From Paraphysoderma sedebokerense (taxonomy: Eukaryota; Blastocladiomycota; Physodermatomycetes; Physodermatales; Physodermataceae), in the NCBI GenBank assembly GCA_025602915.1, contig JAHLJZ010000021.1, positions 1-64,000 on the forward strand: 64,000 nt of DNA, in the 5' to 3' direction. Shown here piece by piece: positions 47,601 through 58,748 of this stretch; the stretch's first letter is position 1; every line of letters starts with the position of its first letter. The translations under genes and the position numbers were made by a program. A model generated the notes under the pieces. It made no database searches. It saw nothing but the letters and a program-made list of their open reading frames with translations, and had not been told where the DNA came from.

Positions 47601-47728
47601 TCAAAAAGATGGTATTGTTCGGTGTGAAAAGTAGTTTGTTGGTAGGTTTAGCTTGGGTAGTCGGGCGGAGGAGAGAATGGAGACTTGTCGGGAAACTGAT
47701 CAAAGATTATAAAGTCGGCAGAGTGTAG
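44667..47728 (+). CDS. ALDH3-like protein lacking the catalytic cysteine
   Basis: Nine exons: 44667-44963, 45088-45340, 45424-45817, 45954-46027, 46096-46868, 46940-47010, 47073-47155, 47223-47258 and 47361-47728. They give 782 aa, in phase throughout. A ~100-residue charged N-terminal extension precedes an aldehyde dehydrogenase fold of ALDH3 type: HPLQSLFTPLAASIAGGN, then SPVIIDSSVPLSVASNRI, then DYTRIITRSDYHLLKKLM, ETRYIAP and RGPILPVVEVASFEEAITFL. The tail has YPPY and a hydrophobic segment (MVLFGVKSSLLVGLAWVVG), as in membrane-anchored fatty aldehyde dehydrogenases. The active-site block GQTCxAPDY reads GQSPTSPSF, so the nucleophile is Pro. The NAD-binding FTGS block is also gone (WARVDG), while the general-base Glu is kept. 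About 85 acidic residues are inserted before ETRYIAP. Likely a pseudoenzyme; the true start is less certain. Confidence 0.8.
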
Positions 47729-48481
47729 CGTTTTAGTGTCAAGCAGCGAGCATATTGCTTTTCTTTTATGTTTAAAGTCTTAATATAGTTGTTTGAATAA
47801 TCTAGGCTCTGTGGCCTCTGTCTGTATTCTATGTAGTACGCGTCTTCAATTCATCATGTATGAATAAAATAATAACAACGATAATTCATGCAGATTACTT
47901 TCTAAGGAGTGACCATTCTGAATGATACATCATTCACTACCCACTTAAAGGGGCACTGTCTCTATCGTAGTTAATCGCCGATTTTCCATCGATTGATATC
48001 ACAAGCTACTACACTGCCTCCAGGTAATACTCCGATTGATGTCATCGCAGGTCCGATCGCTTCTGTCTAATAGAGTAGTTACTCGTGACGTAAACCATGC
48101 CATGTACGAACTCTAAAATCACAAAGCATATTCAGCACTGCAAAGAGAACACTTCCACGGTAAGCTGTTGAAAACTGGGTGAATATAAAGTTAATGAAAG
48201 TGAACCGGAAATTTGATGTTGAACATAAAAACAAAGCTTCAGTGATGCAACTAGCAACGCATTCCAAGAATTGAATGATGTAAGAGTTAACATACCAGAA
48301 TGATGCTGTTGACTTGAATTTTTCATGTTACATCACAATTTGGTAAAGGCTATGGCGGGAGAGATGATAATATGAAATGCATTTCCATAATGGAACACAG
48401 CCAAATCATAAGTACATAAATACCATTCTGACTCCACTTTTCTTTCCATCACACTACTTTTGAATTCTTTCGAAGAACAAA
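47729..48481. other. Intergenic, ALDH-like / second secreted gene
   Basis: 753 bp. AATAAAATAATAA near 47865 probably serves as poly(A) signal. A TATA-like ATAAATA near 48416 lies about 65 bp before the secreted gene's ATG. Otherwise empty. Confidence 0.5.
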
Positions 48482-48965
48482 ATGACTAAAATCACTGTCT
48501 TCATTGCCATTCTTTGCGTTCTTGTTGCTTTTGCAACTTTGACACTTGGGGACGCGTCCCCTGGTGTTGCTGCTGAAGGATACCAAAGACCTCGTTGCGC
48601 AATTGGCTATTACCACGATGGAAAAAGGTTTATGACCCATTAAATCTCTTTCTGATTCAATCGGAAGCTTACATATACTTTGTTTTTTATGTTTTAGGTG
48701 CATTTTGAGAAAAAAAGGCTCAGGTCCTTATAAGGACGGAAAGTTCTCCGGAAAGGCTGCTGAACCGGGATACGGCAACAAAGATGGTCATGATTACGAT
48801 CACGGAAAGAAAGACCACGATTACGACAGAAGTTATGATTACGGAAAGAAAGACCGCGATTATAACAGAGACTACAAAAAGAATGGCCGGGATGGGTACG
48901 GCAATTACGATCGCAAACATGATAATAATGATAAGGGCCGCAGATATGGAAAAAAGCACGATTAA
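48482..48965 (+). CDS. Small secreted Asp/Tyr/Lys/Gly-rich protein
   Basis: Exons 48482-48627 and 48698-48965, 137 aa. A signal peptide (MTKITVFIAILCVLVAFATL) is followed by CAIGYYHDGKRC, with a phase-2 intron inside the Arg codon directly before the second Cys. The mature tail is a low-complexity polyampholyte of repeated YGKKD, HDYD and RDYN words, containing almost only D, Y, K, R, G, H and N. The signal-peptide/DGKR-Cys/intron layout copies that of the gene at 25106, but the tails are unrelated. Tyr-rich charged secreted proteins elsewhere are adhesives, gels or wall cross-linkers; a role in zoospore or cyst attachment would be a guess. Family not recognised. Confidence 0.8.
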
Positions 48966-50244
48966 ACTACCCCGAACACCAGAGGTTGGAGAATATGAGA
49001 AATGAATGTCATCAATGAGTCAGTTGATTGCAAATAATCCTGTAGTGAGAATTGTACATATTTTTTTGAATGCTTCCGACGGGTATGTTGAATAAATGGA
49101 ATGTTTGATGAAGATCTTATTTTGTGCCTCGCTAAAAAATTAGTTTAACTCTCAACTGACTTGTCAGAACATGGATGGTCAAATCTGTATTGGTTGAGAG
49201 GGCGGAAAGCTGGTCAACGAAGAAGTCACCATTAATGGGAATATGCATTGTAACTTCAAAGGAGGGGCAGTATCCCCTTTGTTGCTTAAACGAAAAATTC
49301 CATCTGAACTTCACATTTGTACACTCAGCAACACATTGTTTATTGAGTTTCTCTACTTTTATGTCCCAATAAGCATACAAGAACGCGACTACATGCTTCT
49401 GCTCGCGAACATAATATTCTCCAAGTTGAACCTTTTCTTTTTGAAGGTCTCGATATAGCGTCCATAATAATCATTAAAATAAAATTCATTCTTCGATCAA
49501 ACTCATTCTATTCTTCTTTCATCAGTGAGAATATTACAAAGCCTCAACAGTCATCGCGCCATTGATTCTGTACTGATTCCGTAAGGGAATCGTCATCCTA
49601 TATTTCATACTGACACTTGACAATATCATACAATCCGCCTAGAATCTAGATCGTTTTATCGTTAACAGAATTCGAGCCATTGATTTCGTTCTGAATCTCT
49701 GATTCTATAGCGAATCGTGATCCATATTTCATACTGACATTTGACAGCCTACAGAATCTAGATCGTTGTATCGTCACCGTTGACGCGTTTTCCTCAAACT
49801 GGGCCTAGAGGAACGAGAAATTTCGTTGCAGAACATTCAACACATGTCAACGTTGTTGTGGCAACAAAATGGAGAATTTTATCAGAAAGTGGCAATAGGT
49901 GAGAATTTTATACGTGATTCTGAATACAGAGCCAGGCTTGGAAGACGGACTGAATCCTCGCACGATACCCACCAGATGACATGATCCGCGTTGGAATATC
50001 GAGCGTCCAGAGCTTCCCTCCATGTTGAATATGGACAACCACCTTCTCTCACATAATGTTTGAAATGTCTTAACATCAATTGATTAAACATTGAATATAA
50101 TATAGCAAGAAATATCTAATGATGCAGAAAGAATATATTTTGCATTTGAGTGGATCTAAAATTAAATTAACGGATTCTGACTCCTTCTCCCGATAACATT
50201 CCCACATTTAAGAGATATAAAAACAAACAATTATATACTAGCAT
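48966..50244. other. 1.3-kb intergenic region with a direct repeat
   Basis: No gene is supported. The open frames at 49132-49380, 49847-50038 and 49882-50091 (minus) and 49175-49458 (plus) overlap each other and show no family features. The main feature is an imperfect direct repeat at 49558-49778. It probably also contains the 3' region of Nta1. Confidence 0.5.
49558..49778. repeat. Imperfect direct repeat, two units of about 100-118 bp
   Basis: Unit 1 starts at 49558 and unit 2 at 49676, both at GCCATTGATT. Both contain ATATTTCATACTGACA(C/T)TTGACA and AGAATCTAGATCGTT followed by a TATCGT tract. Divergence is moderate, with a few small indels. Confidence 0.7.
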
Positions 50245-51915
50245 TTAAATATCTACCAATAACACTTTTTCCTCCCTTTTGCCAAGACCAGCAACAACTC
50301 TTGGCTGCTTGCCCATCTTTAAGACAACAGTTCCTCCACCAAAACTAACATCACTTTCTTCCCCAGTTCTATTACAAATACAAACTGTAACATCACTACC
50401 TATTAAGGGTTTCAACCTTGTGACCCAGTAATTCCACAAATCGTACGTTTCTTCCTCGGGATCTGAAGGATCCGAATCCAACCAAGCCATTGAAAGTAAC
50501 ATCAACGACGGTTTATGCGAGACATGGAAGTGACCATATTCGAAGGCAGTGAACGGAGATATGAATCGATAGGGATTGATGTCCATGCAAATACCAAAAG
50601 AAGTCTAATAGATGCGTATAAGTTAAATTCCATGAGGGTGAATGAGCTACATCGAAGACACAAATTGATTTGATGCCATAATAAGAAGTGAAGCAAAATC
50701 TTACTTTTCCAAATTCTGTTTCTATACATGAGAATCCTACAATGTATTATTTAGTTCCAAATAGCCGTACAATAGTTTGCGCAATCTCTTGCACCTTCCG
50801 CAAAGAGGAAGAAGGAATCAGGGATAATGCAAATGACATACCTTCCCCTTCACAAGCCCAGTTTTCATCAGTTTCATAAAGAAAATGTTTTCTATAAACC
50901 TTTACAATTTCCCCCGACCTATTTACAATCACTTGGGAATTGTAATATTTCTTGCGGACTCCTGACTCGTTCTCTGTTTCGTTCGAACTTTTCCGATTTC
51001 CTTTAGCCGCCGACTTAGTCTTAATACTTTTCACGGTACCATCATCTGGACCTGAGACAAGTAAAAATCTTATCGTAAATCAACCATAATCATGAAAAAT
51101 TGAAAGATTTGAACCAACTTTCTATGGCCTCGTCTTCTACCGGACTCAAGTCGTCAATCACATATTCAGGGACCCCACACACGACCCAGCAATTTAACTT
51201 CACAGCAGTCTCCTTGCACCAAGTCAATGTTTTTCCCTGCGTTGACTGCAAATTCTGCATATTTTCGTCAGATTTGGGCTTTGAGTTTGTCTGGCGTACC
51301 GAGGCATCCTTCACGGACGTTGATAGTTCGGACGGGTTTCGATTCGATGAAATTGGGGATAAAGTTACAGATTCTGATGGGAGTGACGACGATACGGATT
51401 CGGCAACAGGGATCATTTCGGCGTATGGTTCTACGTCGGACTTCGACGTAAACACGTAACCTATCGAGAACGTTAGGGATCGAAATGACAAACTTGACTG
51501 GCGACCGACATAATGAATCAGAAATAGCAAGGACAGAACGGACCGGTAAATGCCATTTCAGGCAACAATAAAACATCGATTTCATTCTCAGTAAGTGCCG
51601 CTCTATGGTAGTATTGGTAAACACAGAATTCATCGGATTAAAAACAAAAATAAAACGTGAGATTTTTTTAAGTTGTGGAAACCGAAGAGGAATTGAAATA
51701 ACAAAAGAGCAGAACTACAATGATCAAGGACGCATTACCTTTCGAGCAGTTCCTCCACTTTTGCGATATTCGATTCGACTTGCTTCAGTTTCGGATTGAA
51801 TTGAACTAATGCTGTTTATTGTGTTGTGAAAAGTACTCAAGTCAGGGATATACGGCATTCTTGATCTGAATTGTCTGAAATTAGTGATTAGATTACAGCG
51901 CTTACCAATTTTCAT
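50245..51915 (-). CDS. NTA1: Protein N-terminal asparagine/glutamine amidohydrolase
   Basis: Seven exons: 51906-51915 (only 10 bp), 51739-51805, 51544-51602, 51119-51460, 50842-51051, 50705-50736 and 50245-50604, in phase to 359 aa. Spliced, the N-terminus reads MKIVQFNPKLKQVESNIAKV, the nitrilase-superfamily opening. The catalytic triad is visible: Glu in LLLPEMAFTG, Lys in VYRKHFLYETDE, and Cys in FGICMDINPYRF, the last being typical of yeast Nta1. Nta1 deamidates N-terminal Asn and Gln to Asp and Glu, feeding the Arg/N-degron pathway. A Ser-rich ~50-residue insert (about residues 65-115) lies between the Glu and Lys blocks. It is followed 127 bp upstream by epsilon-tubulin on the same strand. 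Confidence 0.9.
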
Positions 51916-52042
51916 CTTATTTTAAGTTCGATATTAAGTTTCCAATTTACACGGATATCTATTTACATTAAACTTATTCGGGGCTGATTGACCAGCAGGG
52001 GATCAGCTTCCATCTCGCGCACTCTGAAGGTTCAGATTTACA

Positions 52043-54728
52043 TCACCATTCCCTCGTTAACCCTCCGATAAGATGCTCCCATTCAGCTTTCTCTCGCTGA
52101 TTTTCGCCGACCCCTTTTTGTTTTCCACCATTTGAATCCATAATCTCGTATTCCGAAATTAACTCTTCCAATTCATTCAACGCCGTTGAAAACTCTGCGG
52201 TCGTTGTGTATTTTGTATAATGATGTAAATTGGCCTATACCAACCGACAAATATGAAGAACACCACGAGACAGCAATGGCAAATCGATATTACGCACGAA
52301 GGCAGCGGAAGAAAAATAGCAACAGGTGAACACATAGTTGCAAAGGAACAGATGTTTCAGATATAAACGAAATTACCTTCCGAGAATACAACTTCATAAA
52401 CCTCGATTTCAGTTCGTTAAAAGTAGTTTTGATACAACAGTTATTCGAAAGGGTAAGCAATGTTCGAGGCTGCTCTCCGTGGATACGTGACATCGAGGGC
52501 AACGGCAAAAGAAATTTGCAAGTTTTAAATATCGGTGCCATCGAAAAGTAAGCGTACATTTTATCAGAGAAGTGTGACAGATTATTACAGTGAACGAATC
52601 CAAAATATTAACTCACCTGATTTACTGGAGGAACTTTACAAATGCCGGTTTTCCAACCATCTTGGTTCCACCATATAAAGTTTAAATTTGATTTCATTCT
52701 AAAATATAGTGATAGAAAATCCACACCATTTATATGTCAGTTGAAATTATAAGCATTCAGGAATGAATCCTTAAAGAAAGAGAAGGATCAAATGAAAAAT
52801 CGCGAAAGACGAAAATACGTACCGTTCAATGTTTCGTCTTACATCTGAAACTTCCACATCTCCTCGGACTATCAGTGCGCATGCTAAATATCTGATTAAA
52901 GATATTTGTTTCGTTGTTCGTCCAAAGCAATAGTTCAATGAAGAAGACCATGGCAAAGGAAGAAGGAATTGTAGACGTACAAACTATTTTTGGGATCCGA
53001 CTTCAATAGTTGACTGTCCCGGCTAAAGGCATCAATGAACATTTGATCTAAACTGTAACGCAAACGCGCGCATTAGTAAACAACCAATTTAAACAAAATT
53101 GCAACCCGGAGGACGAAATATATATAAGAAAGCAGAATAAAGTCCAGAAGCTTACGATCGATCCCCCATTCCGACATCCACAAGCCCATACAGTGGTGTA
53201 ATGCTTGATAATAGATATTTTAATTTCGGAAACGGCACTAAATTCATAGTAATTTCATTGATGTCGACATTCAAAGATCCCTCGAATCTCATCGAGCTGG
53301 CAATGCAAGGAACGATTGGCACTCAGAACAGGATGCCAAAAGTATCGGGTAATTTAGAATGGAAAATACCTAGTCAAATTCAACATTAGATTTCCCACGA
53401 CATTGTTCATTTCATCGAATGGTTTTTCTTTTCCTTTCTTCAGTTTTACGTCTCCATCGATGTGGAAAGCTTCATTGATTCCTGTCCCGGCCTTCCGTTT
53501 ATCTCGAGCTCCAAGGTTTAAATTCGAAAAATTTGTTGTAAGAGTGGAATTAGTGCTGGGTTTGGATGCAATTCGGGTACAAATGTCTATTAATGCTTGA
53601 TTCTCAATCGGTAGGATGCAGTCGGAGTAGGATGAAAGTTTGGAAAGGGCAAGAACGCTTGAGTGAAGGTAAAAAAAAGCGTCAGATTCAAATGAAATCA
53701 ATTGATCTATGTTGTAGATAAACTACTGAAACAAACCTATTATATGGCGATGTCACCACATCATCGTCTTTACTTGGAAACACGACGGTCGAGAAACGAT
53801 AAACTTCGGGAAATTCATCACACAGCATCTCAGTCAGGTAAGACCCTAGGCCGGATCCCGTACCGCCACCCATGGAATGTGTAATGAATACGGATTGCAA
53901 AGAGTCACAGTATTCTGATTCTTTCCGAACCATATCAACAAGTTGTTCGCGATGTTGCGGCCCGTAATGGTGATATCCAACCGCCCTATTATAGAACATA
54001 AATAAAATTGTGGTGACTGGTTGAAGAGTTTGACAAAATAATGCTACCAGTTGTTCCCACTCCCTGATTTATCGGTAATCTTTTGTCGATCATCAAACAG
54101 TTCATTCAGATGACTTGTTCTTGAGAATTCGTTTATCACTCCTTCCTCCATGTCAACGATTAGGCCCTAGTTTTTACACAGTTAGGTTGTAAATTCAGCT
54201 AATAATCGGACGAAGCGGTGCCTGATCTGTTTGTTCTTCTAAGATTCACTCAACAGAAGTAAAGATGATTACCCTGGCCTTCAGACCTCTTATTTTCTGC
54301 TTTCCGTCATCAATCGGCATATTGACGGGCGGATTGTACCTAGAATAATATATCAATAGCTACATTAGAAACTATTAAGCATCCTTTGACCTATGCATAG
54401 GTCAGTTTTGTGATAGACAGAAGTTTACCGCGTATCGACATTTCTAAAGAAGGTAGCCATAGATTCATCATATAATCCCTTCTGATTATACTTTGCATGT
54501 TCGGATAGAACCATATCCCAGAACCGATTTCCTATCTTTATGCATTTTTGTCAGACGTATGAGTTGATAACGTTACTGCGATCCCAAAGGATGTGGATGG
54601 CGGAGGCCCGCAAATTACCTGGTTGCCGCATTGTCCAACTAATGATGAATATACAGAGTGAGTGAATGCTGCTGAAACCGAGATTATGCAAAGAAGTAAT
54701 TACCTTGAATAACGATGGACTGTGCCAT
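52043..54728 (-). CDS. Epsilon-tubulin
   Basis: Thirteen exons from ATG 54728 (54704-54728, 54619-54638, 54429-54535, 54273-54339, 54048-54166, 53737-53985, 53370-53657, 53156-53296, 52981-53052, 52823-52891, 52617-52698, 52377-52469, 52043-52234) give 507 aa, phases consistent. It opens MAQSIVIQVGQCGNQIGNRF and carries the tubulin GTP signature SMGGGTGSGLGSY. Epsilon-type blocks are FPEVYRFSTVVFPSKDDDVVTSPYN, cited here by its start at about 53760-53835, then CILPIENQALIDIC, YLACALIVRG, NQDGWKTGICKVPP and NNCCIKTTFNELKSRFMKLY. A lysine-rich insert of about 40 residues follows LIDIC. Epsilon-tubulin is needed for triplet microtubules of centrioles and basal bodies and is kept mostly by organisms with such centrioles. 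This gene therefore points to a flagellated stage. Confidence 0.92.
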
Positions 54729-54942
54729 TCTAGTTAATGGTGGTTATAGTTTGAATTGGAAGACGGGATGGCCTTCGCATTCCTCACAGGAAATCTCCAA
54801 ATCAACTCGCCTCAGTAACAACGACTTCCTCGACTACATCATCAAAACAATGATTTGTATTTATCTCTATTTAAATTGAGTTGCCTCCACCAACAAATTA
54901 TTTGTTTATTTGCCAGGCCGAAATCTGATCACTAAATCGTAT

Positions 54943-56643
54943 ATGATAATGTCTGCACCAACACTATTGGCGTTCGGTTCAAACTCACATTCACAACTGG
55001 CTACGATATCTACATATGATTCTCCTATCCCGGTTCAATGTCATATCCCTGGTTCTATCGCAGAGCTAAACGACCTTCCTTTCGCCTTATCTCCGCTCCT
55101 TGCCTCCTCTCAGCCGCTGACGCAGTCGGACCTCGCTCTCCCGCCAACGCAATTAACTGGTGGATCGAATAATACAGCTATAATTACTTCGGATGGGGAC
55201 CTTTTTATGTGCGGTCAAAACGATGCGGGACAGTTAGGCCTGGGATTTCGGTCCAAAGAGTCAGTTCCTTTATTTTTCAGAGTCCAATTCGGCTCGACAG
55301 CTGATGAGGCTTCACAAATCCAAATTGCGCAAGTTGCCTGCGGATGGAATCATACAATTGCTCTGGATAGGAAGGGAAATCTATGGGTTTTCGGAGATAA
55401 CAAGTATGGGCAACTAGGACTTGGACCTGACTTTCAAACTACGAATGGGATTCCAATGAAGCTGAATCATCAGAATGTCCAGAGTGTTAGATTTATATGT
55501 ATTTCTACTGGATTGAGACATTCAGCTGCTGTTACATCGGAAGGTGAGGTATTTGTATGGGGCTTTAACAAGCAACATCAATTGGGACTAGCGGTCCCAG
55601 ATAGCCTTCCGTCCGATGAAACCCGTCATCGAAGCACGCAAAATCGACGCAAATTACAATCAAATGGCTCCAAATATATAATTCATCACCCGCTTCGCCT
55701 ATACTTCATGCAGGTGGGAGCCTCTCCAGACGAGAGGTCAAATCATGATAGTCCAAACGAACCGATCATAAAGTCAGTTTCATGCGGCGCGTATCACACC
55801 GTATTTCTAACCTCGAACAACGAAATTTATACATGTGGCCAAAATAAGTACGGTCAACTCGGTTATATGTCATCGACCGCATCATCGGTAGATTTTGCCC
55901 CTTCTTCTTCTATTCCTAATAAACTTTCCTTGTCGATTCTTCCTTTCGAAAAATCTGGCGGACATGTCCAAAATCAAATGATCAAGGTATTAACCGGATG
56001 GCATCATACTTGCATTTGTTCCTCCGAATCTTCCCTCAATGGTGATACTATAACTACATCGTCTATCTATGTATTTGGTCGAAACGATCATGGTCAGCTA
56101 GGGCTTTGTTCCACTCAAGTTTCTTCACAGCCAGCCAGTGCGACTTCAAAATCGACGATTCCCACCCCAACAGAACTCATCTTACCTTTTTTAGACAATG
56201 CTAACTCGCATCCAAAATATAATGTTGTTGATATTGTTAGTGGATCGGAGCATACGCTGTTCCTTCTTTCGCCTTCTGCGTCATCTACCTCTCTTCCCCC
56301 GTCTTCTCACTCCAGTTCTTCCGCATCTTCGTTTAACACCGCGTCCGTTTCAACTTCACCCAAAGGTACAATTTTGCTATCATGTGGATGGAATGAGCAC
56401 GGAAATTGTGGTGTGATCACTCCTCGGTTGCAATCTTTTTTCTCATCGATTTCTTCCGCGTCTTCGCATTCATCCTCAATCTGCTATCCCCTACCCACGT
56501 CAGATGATATATTGAAACAGGTGGAACAAGTTGAGTTAGAAGATATCTTGACACCGACTGTAGTGCATATCCCAGAAAAATGGATAGTTAACAAGATCGG
56601 TTGCGGATATGGGCATAGCATTGTGTATGTTGTTCCACGGTAA
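54943..56643 (+). CDS. RCC1-repeat (beta-propeller) protein
   Basis: Single exon, 566 aa from ATG 54943 (a second in-frame ATG at 54949). Recurrent RCC1 blades: LLAFGSNSHSQLA, LFMCGQNDAGQLGLG, LWVFGDNKYGQLGLG, VFVWGFNKQHQLGL, IYTCGQNKYGQLG, IYVFGRNDHGQLGL and LLSCGWNEHGNCGV, with Gly-x-x-His-(S/T) strands such as CGWNHTIAL and GSEHTLFL between. That gives about seven blades filling the protein, so it has no extra catalytic domain. Candidates by layout are SERGEF/DelGEF or yeast Ats1-like proteins rather than nuclear RCC1, but I cannot decide from motifs alone. Ser-rich loops lie between the later blades. It converges on TRM44. Confidence 0.85.
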   Translation: MIMSAPTLLAFGSNSHSQLATISTYDSPIPVQCHIPGSIAELNDLPFALSPLLASSQPLTQSDLALPPTQLTGGSNNTAIITSDGDLFMCGQNDAGQLGLGFRSKESVPLFFRVQFGSTADEASQIQIAQVACGWNHTIALDRKGNLWVFGDNKYGQLGLGPDFQTTNGIPMKLNHQNVQSVRFICISTGLRHSAAVTSEGEVFVWGFNKQHQLGLAVPDSLPSDETRHRSTQNRRKLQSNGSKYIIHHPLRLYFMQVGASPDERSNHDSPNEPIIKSVSCGAYHTVFLTSNNEIYTCGQNKYGQLGYMSSTASSVDFAPSSSIPNKLSLSILPFEKSGGHVQNQMIKVLTGWHHTCICSSESSLNGDTITTSSIYVFGRNDHGQLGLCSTQVSSQPASATSKSTIPTPTELILPFLDNANSHPKYNVVDIVSGSEHTLFLLSPSASSTSLPPSSHSSSSASSFNTASVSTSPKGTILLSCGWNEHGNCGVITPRLQSFFSSISSASSHSSSICYPLPTSDDILKQVEQVELEDILTPTVVHIPEKWIVNKIGCGYGHSIVYVVPR

Positions 56644-56821
56644 AACGGTGATAACGTACTCTGCTAATATTTCAAATGAAACATTATAATGACATGTACT
56701 TAGAACTGCAATAAATACAATCAATCCATAACTATGACAAGCTATCTAGATCTACAATTTGTGTTCACGACAGTTCATAAATAGTTTTCGATTATTTCAC
56801 ATTTTCCTGTCGCCGGCGCAG

Positions 56822-58748
56822 CTAGCATTCGGTCTCGTTTGCCCGGCTACATTCGCGAGCTTTTTCACGCTCACGTTCTTTACTCAACCTCAAGAACGTT
56901 TTCTCCCTATCGCTGATTCTGACTTTAACATCCCCGCTTTGCCTCAACTGATTAACGACCTTCCAAACGTCATTATCTGGTACTTTATGATTTTCAACTC
57001 CTGCAAAAGTATTGGACCGATTTCGCAATCCAATCAAAGCAACATTTTTTGTACTCGGTATCCTCAATATCTCAAACTCTACGTCCCACGCAACATTATC
57101 TGGTCTGATTTCTCCATCCGCCTCCGATTTTCCGTCATTGGAATAACAGCCACAACCCTTCAGAATCCAACATATATATTCTAAGTACCTCACGTACCTA
57201 CTTTTTTTGTCCTTTAAATACAGAGGAAAATTGTCGGGGGAATAGTGCTGAGAGGTGGGTGTGATGTTGAGTGTGCCATTGATATTGTAGAAACAACACG
57301 GAATGAGGAATACGGAAGTCTGGGGATACGGGTAGGAGAGAATTGGGATCTAAAAAACGTGAATGAGAGAACAACATTGTTATATCGAATGACAACGCGA
57401 TCACATATCGTTAACATGGCTCAGGTAACAGAAACATGAAAATAGAGGATAAAAATAAAGTTACCCAAGGAATCAATTCATCGGCATGATTTCCAATCAC
57501 CCAATCCACTACACCCACATCATTCAGTAAATCAAAAGTTGTCATGTCTAATGTCTTTTCAACCAACTCTACCCTTGAATCGTCTTCAATGAAATAACTC
57601 CATATCCTTCGTTTGCATTGATCGATTCCAATGCCACTATAACCTTCCTTGGTTAAGATATAGGTTAATAACCCATTTCCGCAACCAAGATCGAGGAAAT
57701 TGTAACATCTAGGCTTTATTGACTGGGAATCGTGAGAGGAATTCGGATGTGAAGACGAAGTTGGTGAAAGGGAGTTTGGATTCAATCTCCACAAACAGAT
57801 CAAGTAAGCCGCTATACTCAAATCCTCATACACAAATTTTTTGGGATCTGTTCGTTCTTTATCTTTCCAAACCGTCGGTAACAATTTATATTTTTGTTTC
57901 AAACGTTCGTATTCCTTTTGGAACGAATCGTAGGGTACCAGATTATCGTGAGGTCGAGAGTGATAACCGATCCATGCATTCACGCACCATTTATAAAGTT
58001 TATGCAGCAGTTTATGCCATAGTGACTTGGGGCCCATTAAATTTGATGGCGGATGAGATGAAAAAGTGTTTAGTGGATTAACGAGTTCGAGTGATAGAGT
58101 TCCAGTTACATCGGGATCAAGGTGTTGTTCGGCCGGGTTTTGGTGATTTGAATGTGATCGGTATATAAAGGAGTATGAAATGCCACGATTTTTCGGTCCA
58201 CTTTCCGAGGCAGGTTGTTCTGACGCATGATGAATATCGTTTGTCGGTATGGACTCAAAACTCACTTTGTATCCATTACTTAATTGAAAGAACTTGACAG
58301 TCTCGATTCGTTCCAAAATAACTGTCCCGCCTGTACTCTTTCTACCCTCTTCAACTTTTTTCTGCTCAAGAGAATTTGCTTTCTCTGCAACTCTCCTCTT
58401 GGGAATCAACTTCCTCGTTACAATTCTAACCAATTTCTCTTCATCATCACCACTCATATTCTCTCCGTTACTTTTAAATTCTGATTGTGACTCTATTTCG
58501 GATCCCGCCGTTAAATCAAAAGAAACATCATCCAACAGCTCAAATGTAGCATACGGGGGAGAAATATGTTTAATTGTGTCAGAGTCGATTGCCCATTGCC
58601 TTAAAGTTTCGGTGAATTGAGAAAGCGGAAACGGCGCCGGGGTAGTTAAAGCATGAATATCATGATCAGTTGAAGATGAAGTTGCGATTTGGGTCGGTTT
58701 GAAAAGAGAGAATAGTTTGTTAGCATCCAGATTAGTCGAGTTGGACAT
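56822..58748 (-). CDS. TRM44: tRNA (uracil-O2-)-methyltransferase Trm44
   Basis: Two exons, 57465-58748 and 56822-57349, 603 aa. The family core is clear: KFVYEDLSIAAYLICLW, the AdoMet-binding FLDLGCGNGLLTYILTKEGY, GIDQCKRRIW, WVIGNHADELIPW joined across the intron to IPILSY...SVFLIPCCFYNING, and the end ILRIPSTKNVALIG. Trm44 makes 2'-O-methyluridine at position 44 of tRNA-Ser in the cytoplasm. The ~200-residue N-terminal part is loosely conserved and Ser-rich. Splicing is needed for the LIPCC block to be in frame. A 43-residue Arg/Glu-rich tail follows the core. It faces the tRNA-Gly gene 404 bp away. Confidence 0.93.

Noticed and set aside
49132-50091. Overlapping 60-80 aa open frames on both strands
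   Set aside because: They conflict with each other and show no domain, signal peptide or splice logic.
53702-53884. 60-aa plus-strand open frame
   Set aside because: It is antisense to the epsilon-tubulin GTP-binding exon.
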